The notes below the pieces were generated by a model that was not told where the DNA came from, searched no databases, and saw nothing but the letters and a program-made list of their open reading frames with translations. A DNA stretch of 24,467 bases from Caryophanales bacterium UBA6448 (lineage in GTDB: Bacteria; Bacillota_I; Bacilli_A; RF39; UBA660): contig DJOC01000062.1 in the NCBI GenBank assembly GCA_002439555.1, positions 970 to 25,436 on the forward strand, read 5' to 3'. Numbering within the stretch: the stretch's first letter is position 1; every line of letters starts with the position of its first letter. This document shows positions 7,621 to 13,777 of this stretch, one piece after another. The position numbers and the translations under genes are program-made.

Positions 7621-7683
7621 GCGTTGAAAAAATGTTAAATCATTTTTAAAGGGCAAACGTTACGACGGAGGCCTGTTTTTTTA
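7621..7683 (+). ncRNA. Small structured RNA downstream of the AbiF-type gene, about 62 nt
   Basis: The predicted start is about 7621. The RNA folds into two hairpins: AAAAATG (7628-7634) with CATTTTT (7641-7647), loop of six; then GGGC (7651-7654) with GCCT (7671-7674), an AAA/GAG internal loop, and CGT (7658-7660) with ACG (7665-7667) closing a TACG tetraloop of the UNCG class. A T7 run follows, so the second hairpin doubles as a terminator. There is no ORF. From memory, RNA-motif surveys describe conserved RNAs beside Abi_2/AbiF genes, and such RNAs have been reported to act as antitoxins; whether this one belongs to that class is untested. Confidence 0.7.
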
Positions 7684-7738
7684 TTTTAAAAGATATTTTT
7701 ATTGTACTGTAAAGTAATGTAAAATGGAAATTAAAAGT

Positions 7739-7767
7739 TTGCACTTATTTATATATGGTGATAAAAT
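7739..7767 (+). promoter_or_regulatory. Promoter of the GT-C-like membrane protein gene
   Basis: TTGCAC (7739-7744), 17-bp spacer ending in extended TGA, TAAAAT (7762-7767). The predicted start is about 7774, next to ATG 7775. Confidence 0.55.
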
Positions 7768-7774
7768 ACTAGTT

Positions 7775-9367
7775 ATGAAGAAGTTGTCAAAAATTGGGAT
7801 TATTTTAAGTTTTATTTTAACTATATGTTTCTTATTTGGTTATTCAATTAAGAAATTTCATATTATAGATCATTTATTTTATAAAAGAAATATTATAAAA
7901 AGTATTTTTGCATTTATAATTATTTTCATTTTACTTTATTTATTAATAGTGGGAATATATAAATTATTTGATAAATTAAAAACTAGTAAAAAAGGAAACA
8001 AATTATATAATTTTATATTTGAAAAAAATCCTTTACTTATTACTTTTATTATATTTTTTGCATTTAGCATTCCAATAATTATATTTTTTTATCCTGGACC
8101 TGTACATTGGGATGGTTTGCAGGAACTTAATTATTTTTATGGAATAGATAAATTTTCTAATCATCATCCTGTAGTTCCTACTTTATTGATGGGACTTGCA
8201 ATGAAATTAGGTAGACTTATTTATAATGATAACTTAGGAATATTTTTATATACTTTTCCTCAGATGTTATTTTCATCATTTACATTTGCATATATATTTA
8301 AATTTATGAAAGATATTGATACACCAAAAATAATAAGAATAATTACTTTTATATTTTTCTTATTTAATCCAGTATGGTATATAAATGGTTACACTATTGT
8401 AAAGGATACTTATTATTATTTATTCTTTATTTGGTTTCTAATATATTATTATAAGTTTTATATGGAAAATACTAGGAAAAATGGAGTTATGCTTTTTTTA
8501 GCAAGTTTAATGGTTATTTTATTTAGAAATAATGGAATTTATATTGTTATTGCCTCATTTATACCATTTGTCTTTAGAAAAGATATTAGAAAAGTGATAT
8601 TATCATTCATTGCTACATTTTTAGTATTTCAATTTGTTTATAATAAAGCATTAGATTATTTTAAAGTTGAACCCTCGAATATAAGGGAAACATTATCGGT
8701 TCCAATACAGCAAACTGCTAGATACATTAAATATTATGATAATGAACTTACCGATAAAGAAAGAGAATATGTAGAAAATCTTTATCGTATGAGCATTAAA
8801 GAAATCAAAAAGAAATATCAACCTGAACTTTCTGATCCGGTTAAATTCCCTTGGAAAGTTAATGATAAAAAAGAATTATTAGAATATTTTAAATTCTGGT
8901 TTAAATGTTTAAAAAAGCATCCTAAAGTGTATGTAGATAGCTTCTTAGAAAATTATTATGGATATTTCTATCCTCTTAAAAAAGATTATAAAGATGGAGT
9001 TGCGTGGTTTATTGTAGTTTATAATAAAAGAGTTAATACCGGATATTTTAATTTACATTATCTTAAAGCTTTTAAAGCAGAAAGAAATTTTATTACTAAC
9101 TTTACAAATAAATTAAAGGTTACAAAAGGTGTTGGATTAACATATAATACAGGCGTTTATACTTGGCTACTATTAATATTAATGGGTTATGCAATATATA
9201 AAAAGCGATACACTAATTTATTATTTTCTATTCCAATTGTATTAACACTTGCATTTTGTTTCTTATCTCCAGTAAATGCTTATTTGAGATATATGAATCC
9301 CGTTATAGTGGTTATTCCAATATATCTTGCAATAGTTCTTAAAACTAATAAAATTAATATAAAATAG
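7775..9367 (+). CDS. Polytopic membrane protein, GT-C glycosyltransferase-like (DUF6020-type)
   Basis: About 530 aa from ATG 7775 (MKKLSKIGIILSF); the frame is open to 7724 but that start lies upstream of the best promoter. There are about ten or more membrane helices. After the second helix pair comes an extracytoplasmic loop with PGPVHWDGLQELNYFYG and SNHHPVVPTLLMGLAMKLG, which resembles the acidic, catalytic first loop of GT-C glycosyltransferases (polyprenyl-phosphate sugar donors). A large soluble loop at about 300-425 contains EPSNIRETLSVPIQQTARYI. It could add sugars to an envelope polymer, but acceptor and donor cannot be inferred from this locus, which has no glycan genes. The family assignment is from memory; general GT-C resemblance is firmer than DUF6020. 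Confidence 0.75.
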   Translation: MKKLSKIGIILSFILTICFLFGYSIKKFHIIDHLFYKRNIIKSIFAFIIIFILLYLLIVGIYKLFDKLKTSKKGNKLYNFIFEKNPLLITFIIFFAFSIPIIIFFYPGPVHWDGLQELNYFYGIDKFSNHHPVVPTLLMGLAMKLGRLIYNDNLGIFLYTFPQMLFSSFTFAYIFKFMKDIDTPKIIRIITFIFFLFNPVWYINGYTIVKDTYYYLFFIWFLIYYYKFYMENTRKNGVMLFLASLMVILFRNNGIYIVIASFIPFVFRKDIRKVILSFIATFLVFQFVYNKALDYFKVEPSNIRETLSVPIQQTARYIKYYDNELTDKEREYVENLYRMSIKEIKKKYQPELSDPVKFPWKVNDKKELLEYFKFWFKCLKKHPKVYVDSFLENYYGYFYPLKKDYKDGVAWFIVVYNKRVNTGYFNLHYLKAFKAERNFITNFTNKLKVTKGVGLTYNTGVYTWLLLILMGYAIYKKRYTNLLFSIPIVLTLAFCFLSPVNAYLRYMNPVIVVIPIYLAIVLKTNKINIK

Positions 9368-9389
9368 TAAAGTAAAAATAAATCATAAT

Positions 9390-9417
9390 AAAAGGGAAGG
9401 GGTTACCTTCCTTTTTT
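9390..9417. terminator. Bidirectional terminator between convergent genes
   Basis: A-run, GGAAGG (9395-9400), loop GGTTA, CCTTCC (9406-9411), then six T. It serves the membrane protein gene on the plus strand and the 40-aa gene on the minus strand. Confidence 0.9.
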
Positions 9418-9429
9418 CATATATAATGC

Positions 9430-9552
9430 TTATTTACATCTTGAGTTAGCTCTAGCATTTGTAGAATTACTTCTTGCAGATTGTGAATTACTTCGTGCGT
9501 TGTTTCTTGCTTTAGCTTTACAAGTTCTAGCATTACTTCTTGAATTACTCAT
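9430..9552 (-). CDS. 40-aa Arg/Ser/Asn-rich basic microprotein
   Basis: A short ORF with an excellent AGGAGG ribosome-binding site seven bases before ATG 9552 and a terminator directly after its TAA. The product is MSNSRSNARTCKAKARNNAR followed by SNSQSARSNSTNARANSRCK. It is built from degenerate copies of an S-N-x-R / A-R-x-N-S unit: ten Ser, nine Arg, eight Asn, seven Ala, three Lys and two Cys (positions 11 and 39), no acidic and no large hydrophobic residues. Such a strongly basic, disordered sequence suggests nucleic-acid or spore-coat packaging, but I do not recognise a family. A possible sigma-G/F-like promoter (CATAATA at 9576-9570) and, further upstream, a structured RNA with its own vegetative promoter precede it. 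That the ORF is real rests on the ribosome-binding site, composition and flanking signals. Confidence 0.75.
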   Translation of the reverse strand: MSNSRSNARTCKAKARNNARSNSQSARSNSTNARANSRCK

Positions 9553-9569
9553 TTATTTCCTCCTGATAA

Positions 9570-9599
9570 TATTATGGACTACTTTTATAAAAATACTAT
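9570..9599 (-). promoter_or_regulatory. Possible forespore-type promoter of the 40-aa gene
   Basis: On the minus strand ATAGTA (9599-9594), 17-bp spacer, CATAATA (9576-9570). The -10 fits sigma-F/G; the -35 is weak. Confidence 0.3.
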
Positions 9600-9654
9600 G
9601 GAAATAATTGGTATATATTTTACTGAAGTTCCTTTAATAACTGTTACTCACTAA

Positions 9655-9774
9655 AAAATAATAAAAATGGAAACTCTAAAATAGATTTAGGGTTCCCAAC
9701 ATTTGCAACCGAGATCATTTATTGCTCGCACCACCTAGAGGCGATTTACATTTGCATTAGCATTCAGTGAATGC
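9655..9774 (-). ncRNA. Structured RNA or attenuator leader upstream of the 40-aa gene
   Basis: About 120 nt between a consensus promoter and an intrinsic terminator. Reading the minus strand: hairpin GCATTC/GAATGC (9774-9760) right at the predicted +1; then TGCAA and TTGCA sequences that can close a junction containing CGCC/GGTG (loop TCTA) and CGAG/CTCG hairpins (about 9740-9705); then a terminator hairpin at 9696-9669 (GGAA, then CCCTAAA pairing around a bulged A) and T-rich tail. The terminator stands about 100 nt ahead of the 40-aa ORF, so it could be an independent small RNA or a transcription-attenuating leader. It does not match any riboswitch class I can recall. Confidence 0.6.
9669..9696 (-). 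terminator. Terminator of the structured leader RNA
   Basis: GGAA plus CCCTAAA pairs with TTTAGAG plus TTCC around a five-base loop and one bulged A; the minus strand continues ATTTTTATTATTTTTT. Confidence 0.75.
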
Positions 9775-9780
9775 AATAGT

Positions 9781-9809
9781 AATATAACATTATTTTTACA
9801 ACCTGTCAA
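9781..9809 (-). promoter_or_regulatory. Consensus promoter of the structured leader RNA
   Basis: On the minus strand a perfect TTGACA (9809-9804), 17-bp spacer and TATATT (9786-9781). It is one of the strongest promoters in the window, yet no large gene follows it. Confidence 0.85.
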
Positions 9810-9853
9810 TTAAATTTATTAATAATTATTTATAAAAGAAAATATAATTTAAT

Positions 9854-10594
9854 ATGAATATAATTAATGCTTTGTTAGTATCTTTATTTGCCTCATTTTC
9901 AACTTGTTTAGGTTGCGTGTTTTTGTTTATTAAAATAAAAAATCAAAATATAAATAAATTCATTACCTTTTCTTTATCATTTTCAATTGCTATTATGATT
10001 GGGATAAGTATATTTGATTTACTTCCTAGTTCGATATTCATTATAATTAATAGATATAAAATATGGTCAATACTCTTATTTAGTATACTATTTTTATGTA
10101 GTTATTATTTAATTAAATACATTAGTAATCTTTTGTCAAAGTATGAAAATAACCTATATAAATTAGGCATTTTATCAATGGTTGTTTTAATTATGCATAA
10201 TCTTCCTGAAGGGGTAATTACATTCATAAGTAGTTATAAAGATTTAAACTTAGGTATTAAGATGGCAGTTGCAATAGCACTTCATAATTTTCCCGAAGGT
10301 ATAGCCATAGCAGTTCCAATATATTATGCGACTAAAAGTCGTAAAAAAGCCTTTTTAAATACCTTTTTAAGTGGCTTTTCAGAGTTTATTGGAGCATTAC
10401 TGTCATATTTGTTTTTAGCTAGATTTGTTAGCACTATAACGCTTTCTTTAATACTTACTGGTGTAGCATTTTTAATGATAACTTTATCTATTGAACAGAT
10501 GCTTCCTAGGGTACTTTCCTATAAAGAAAATAAATTTATGAATATTGGACTTATTTTAGGCTTTATTATTATCTTAATTAGTATTATAATTTAA
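9854..10594 (+). CDS. ZIP-family divalent metal transporter
   Basis: A 246-aa, eight-helix membrane protein that imports zinc or other divalent cations. The two metal-site motifs are HNLPEG (H115-G120) in helix 4 and HNFPEG (H144-G149) in helix 5, and a cluster of hydrophobic helices surrounds them. Length and motifs fit the ZupT/GufA-like bacterial ZIP group. There is no Shine-Dalgarno sequence; TATAAT at 9843-9848 ends five bases before ATG 9854, so the transcript is probably leaderless. The amidotransferase gene begins two bases after the stop codon. It is divergent from the structured leader RNA. Metal specificity cannot be read from the sequence. Confidence 0.93.
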   Translation: MNIINALLVSLFASFSTCLGCVFLFIKIKNQNINKFITFSLSFSIAIMIGISIFDLLPSSIFIIINRYKIWSILLFSILFLCSYYLIKYISNLLSKYENNLYKLGILSMVVLIMHNLPEGVITFISSYKDLNLGIKMAVAIALHNFPEGIAIAVPIYYATKSRKKAFLNTFLSGFSEFIGALLSYLFLARFVSTITLSLILTGVAFLMITLSIEQMLPRVLSYKENKFMNIGLILGFIIILISIII

Positions 10595-10596
10595 TT

Positions 10597-11199
10597 ATGA
10601 AAAGAGTAGGAATATTAACAAGAGAAGAAAATTTAAATAATAAGGAAATATTATATATACCTAAAAATATATATAATAAATTGAATGGTAAGGCCCAGGT
10701 TATTTTAGTGCCTTTTACTTTAAATGATGAGTTTAATAAGGTAAAGGGGCTCATTGATATTTGCGATGGTATAATTCTTCCTGGAGGAGATGATATTTAT
10801 CCTTTGGAACTTGAGGTAGTAAAATATCTATATAAGTTAGATAAACCTCTTTTAGGAATATGTTTAGGTATGCAAACTATTGGTGTAGCCTTTAATGGTA
10901 AATTTGGACATTTAAATACATTAGCGCATAAAAGTAAAGATAAGTATGTACATAATGTAAGTATAAACAAAGATAGTTTATTATACTCTATTATAGGTAA
11001 GGAAACTATAATGGTTAATTCAAGACATAAAGACTATGTAGAAAGTACAGATTTAACTGTAGGAGCAGTTTGTGATGATATAATCGAAGAAGTTGAGGAC
11101 AAAAATAAAAAATGTTTTATTGGTGTGCAGTGGCACCCTGAAGATTTAGACGATGAAAATTCTGAAAAATTATTTAATTTTTTTATAAATAAATTATAA
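10597..11199 (+). CDS. Class-I glutamine amidotransferase, gamma-glutamyl-GABA hydrolase-like (peptidase C26)
   Basis: A 200-aa cytoplasmic hydrolase. The GIILPGGDDIYPLE segment, nucleophile elbow GICLGMQ (Cys89) and GVQWHPED (His180, Glu182) form the class-I glutamine amidotransferase triad, and the first motif is that of the PuuD-like C26 group, which cleaves gamma-glutamyl bonds. It is shorter than the usual 230-260 aa, with trimmed N-terminal and middle loops, but all catalytic residues are present. Start ATG 10597 lies two bases after the zip stop. No ribosome-binding site is visible; a TATAAT (10585-10590) ends six bases upstream, so it may be leaderless as well as co-transcribed. Substrate is unknown. 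Confidence 0.88.
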   Translation: MKRVGILTREENLNNKEILYIPKNIYNKLNGKAQVILVPFTLNDEFNKVKGLIDICDGIILPGGDDIYPLELEVVKYLYKLDKPLLGICLGMQTIGVAFNGKFGHLNTLAHKSKDKYVHNVSINKDSLLYSIIGKETIMVNSRHKDYVESTDLTVGAVCDDIIEEVEDKNKKCFIGVQWHPEDLDDENSEKLFNFFINKL

Positions 11200-11206
11200 A
11201 GTGTGG

Positions 11207-11212
11207 TATACT
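11207..11212 (+). promoter_or_regulatory. Extended -10 promoter of the PIG-L gene
   Basis: TATACT preceded by TGG within the 11-mer TGTGGTATACT. The same 11-mer occurs upstream of tRNA-Lys on the minus strand, supporting it as a promoter element here. The -35 is weak. Confidence 0.6.
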
Positions 11213-11237
11213 AAATATATAGTAAAGGTGGTAAAAA

Positions 11238-12563
11238 GTGAAAAGATTTATTGTTTTAATTATTATGATTATTTTGCCGATAATGGTAAATGCCAAAGAT
11301 ATTACAAGTGAATGTAAAATAAAGGTTGGCTATTATTCTACAAAAGATATTACTGATGATAATTTTTCAACATTTTTAACTAAATCTAAAAATTATTCAT
11401 TAAGCGTTGAGTGTGAGGAAAACATTAAAAATGTTTATATTATGTATCACGATCATGCAACAAAAGGAAAAATACTTTTTGATAATTATGAAAATGTTGT
11501 AGGACAAAATGGTTATTTACATGAACTTATAAAAGTAAATAATAATGTTAAAACATTTAAAATACAATATGAAGATGAATTTTCTATCGCAGATATATAT
11601 ATTTATAATGATGATAACTTACCTGATATGGTTCAAGATTGGGAAAATCTAGATACTGCGGATTTAATGCTATTTACAACTCACGCTGATGATGAACAAC
11701 TTTTTTTTGCGGGATTATTGCCAACATATGTTGATGCCGGTAAAAAGATTCAAGTTGTTTATTTTACTAGACACACAAATAATGTTTTAAGATATCACGA
11801 ACTTTTAAATGGGCTTTGGGCTGTTGGAATTAAGTACTATCCTGTTATTAGTGATTTTCCAGATGCTTGGGCCACAACAAGAGATGGTGCATTATTAAAC
11901 TTGCAAAATGCTGGATTTTCACTCGAGGATGCAATAGAGTATGAAGTAACTCAAATAAGAAAATATAAACCTTATGTAGTTGTAGGACATGATGAAAAAG
12001 GGGAGTATTCTCACGGACAACATATGCTTAATACTTACGCACTTGAAAGTGCTTATAAACTTGCATATGATAAAAACTACACAATCGAGGGAGTAGGGTA
12101 TGAACCTTGGCAAATTCAAAAGCTATATTTACATTTATATAAGGAAAATCCGATTGTTTTAGACTACGATAAACCACTTTCAACATTCGGAGGTAAAACG
12201 GCTTATGAAGTATCAAAAATAGGTTATTCATATCATTTATCGCAACAAGGTACTTGGTTTACTGATTGGCTTAATGGAAAGAATAATTCATATACAAGTG
12301 CAACACAGATAAAAACCTATAGTCCTTGTGAGTATGGATTATATTATAGTGCTGTTGGCGAAGATGAAGAAAAAAATAATATGTTTGAAAATGTTAAAGA
12401 CACTAAAAATACTAAACAGCCAATTAATGATGATCAAAATCAAGACCAAAATACTACTGTTGATATAAATGACCATACTACGCAAAGTAATATACTTTTA
12501 TATGTTGCCATTGGTATAGTTCTTGTTATCATAATTATATTGATAATCAGTTTAGTTAGATGA
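11238..12563 (+). CDS. Membrane-anchored PIG-L family deacetylase
   Basis: A 441-aa secreted, membrane-tethered protein. It starts at GTG 11238, seven bases after AAAGGTGG. Residues 1-19 form a signal peptide (ends VNA). Residues 20-135 are a beta-rich N-terminal domain without a name I can assign. From about 140 the PIG-L/LmbE zinc hydrolase domain begins: TTHADDEQ (H149, D151, D152) replaces the usual AHPDDE, and VVGHDEKGEYSHGQH supplies the later histidines. Residues 385-418 are an Asn/Asp/Gln-rich linker, and 420-440 a transmembrane helix with a short Arg end. The family removes N-acetyl groups from GlcNAc-containing glycans or related molecules; an extracellular location suggests an envelope glycan substrate, which is inference. 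A terminator follows. Confidence 0.9.
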   Translation: MKRFIVLIIMIILPIMVNAKDITSECKIKVGYYSTKDITDDNFSTFLTKSKNYSLSVECEENIKNVYIMYHDHATKGKILFDNYENVVGQNGYLHELIKVNNNVKTFKIQYEDEFSIADIYIYNDDNLPDMVQDWENLDTADLMLFTTHADDEQLFFAGLLPTYVDAGKKIQVVYFTRHTNNVLRYHELLNGLWAVGIKYYPVISDFPDAWATTRDGALLNLQNAGFSLEDAIEYEVTQIRKYKPYVVVGHDEKGEYSHGQHMLNTYALESAYKLAYDKNYTIEGVGYEPWQIQKLYLHLYKENPIVLDYDKPLSTFGGKTAYEVSKIGYSYHLSQQGTWFTDWLNGKNNSYTSATQIKTYSPCEYGLYYSAVGEDEEKNNMFENVKDTKNTKQPINDDQNQDQNTTVDINDHTTQSNILLYVAIGIVLVIIIILIISLVR

Positions 12564-12636
12564 TGAAAAAGAAACATAAGTTAACATAATATATATTATA
12601 CGAAGATAATAATTGATTTAAAAATACATATAATTT

Positions 12637-12671
12637 AAGCATTAATTGATTAGTTCATTAATGCTTTTTTA
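12637..12671 (+). terminator. Terminator after the PIG-L gene
   Basis: AAGCATTAAT (12637-12646) pairs with ATTAATGCTT (12657-12666), 10-nt loop, followed by T6. Confidence 0.85.
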
Positions 12672-12764
12672 TTGTAAATATTATTTTGAAGTTTGAAATT
12701 TAATTTATAATTTAGTTTAAATAAAAAATTAATTTTAATATAAAGATTTTATTTAAATTTAAAA

Positions 12765-12784
12765 TTAGGAATAATAATTCCTAA
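12765..12784. repeat. Perfect inverted repeat
   Basis: TTAGGAAT, AATA, ATTCCTAA: eight-base arms. It sits in the 345-bp gene-free gap 12564-12908, which is about 85-90% AT. Confidence 0.75.
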
Positions 12785-12802
12785 TAAATAAAGTATTATT
12801 TA

Positions 12803-12859
12803 CCTTATAAATATAAAATAAGGTTATAATATAATACCTTATTAATATATAAAATAAGG
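12803..12859. repeat. Two tandem CCTTAT...ATAAGG inverted repeats
   Basis: CCTTAT (12803) to ATAAGG (12823) and CCTTAT (12837) to ATAAGG (12859) lie 34 bp apart, with similar ATAT-rich interiors. They form an imperfect direct repeat of about 34 bp, each unit a potential hairpin or operator. There is no ORF. Otherwise the gap 12564-12908 holds only the two terminators. Confidence 0.7.
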
Positions 12860-12890
12860 ATATATATGCGTATATGTAATTTATTTCACT

Positions 12891-12913
12891 AAAAAATAGG
12901 GTAGTCCCCTATT
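12891..12913 (-). terminator. Terminator of the rnc-smc-HTH group
   Basis: On the minus strand AATAGGG, GACTA, CCCTATT then a T6 run (plus 12896-12891). The stem includes the stop codon of the HTH gene. Confidence 0.85.
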
Positions 12914-13706
12914 TCTTTTTATCTTCAGGAATGCCGCACATTTTTCTAGATTCAATTTCAGCAATCTTTTCAAATACTTCAGTAGCGTTATCTTTATTAA
13001 TATCAGTATAACCAAGTTCGTGTAATGCTTGTACTCTAATTGTATTTAGAGCTTGTGTTCGACCAATTTTTTCTTGTTTTTTAAGTTCAATTTCACGAAT
13101 AAATCTTTTTCTTGATTCTGCAACCTTACTTTTTGAGGCTCCCCCATTATTATATAAAGTTAATCCAGAATATAATATACCTTCGAAAATAAATTGTTTG
13201 TCTTCATTATAAAGAAATTCTTCAGGATCAATAAATCCATTTGTTTTAGCTATATAAGCAAGCATATATTTAATTTCAGGAACATTTTCCATCGAAGAAA
13301 GTAGGTAATAGATATATTGTACTGTCCCCTTCTCTGCTTTTGAGCCATCAATTAACTTTTCCTTAAGTAAATATACTATATCAGATAAAAGACATTTATC
13401 ATCTCTAGTAACACCACTTAAATCAAAATTATTTGTCATATTTTCTTCCTTTTGAGATGTACTATTTAATTTTTTTTCAATTCTAAGCATATATTCTGTT
13501 GTTACTTTAATTTTATCAAATCCTTTAAAAGTAGACGAATCTATTTCTAATAATTGAAATAATAATGCTTTCTTCTCTCTAGGCCAATTATTGATATCTT
13601 CGAATGTCAAATAATTGTAAACCATTTGTCTTGATACTCCTAAATATTTTGCTAATTTTACTTTAGATATTCCTAAATCTTGTAATAATTTGTTTAATGT
13701 GTCCAT
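12909..13706 (-). CDS. Helix-turn-helix protein of unknown function
   Basis: A 265-aa protein. Residues 1-35 (LLQDLGISKVKLAKYLGVSRQMVYNYL) form a Cro/C1-type helix-turn-helix; the remainder is helical with no domain I recognise, including a disordered stretch around 80-95 and a basic segment near 205-225 (KSKVAESRKRFIREIELKKQ). It is probably a DNA-binding regulator. It follows smc with a 71-bp gap and has its own promoter, so it can be expressed separately. The ribosome-binding site GGAG lies 14 bases before ATG 13706, longer than usual. In many Bacillota ftsY occupies the place after smc; here this gene does. Confidence 0.75.
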   Translation of the reverse strand: MDTLNKLLQDLGISKVKLAKYLGVSRQMVYNYLTFEDINNWPREKKALLFQLLEIDSSTFKGFDKIKVTTEYMLRIEKKLNSTSQKEENMTNNFDLSGVTRDDKCLLSDIVYLLKEKLIDGSKAEKGTVQYIYYLLSSMENVPEIKYMLAYIAKTNGFIDPEEFLYNEDKQFIFEGILYSGLTLYNNGGASKSKVAESRKRFIREIELKKQEKIGRTQALNTIRVQALHELGYTDINKDNATEVFEKIAEIESRKMCGIPEDKKK

Positions 13707-13735
13707 AAATTTTCTTGTAACTCCTTTACATTTTT

Positions 13736-13765
13736 ATTATACATTACTTAACACTATTTTGTAAA
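13736..13765 (-). promoter_or_regulatory. Promoter of the HTH gene
   Basis: On the minus strand TTTACA (13765-13760), 18-bp spacer, TATAAT (13741-13736). Confidence 0.7.
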
Positions 13766-13777
13766 CCTATTTTATAA

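Noticed and set aside
6540..7748. Possible direct repeats around the AbiF module (TTTTTATT-rich tracts and TTGCACTTAT at 6594-6603 and 7739-7748)
   Set aside because: The shared stretches are at most 10 bp of AT-rich or promoter-like sequence; unlike the 45-bp repeats at DUF3800 they may be chance.
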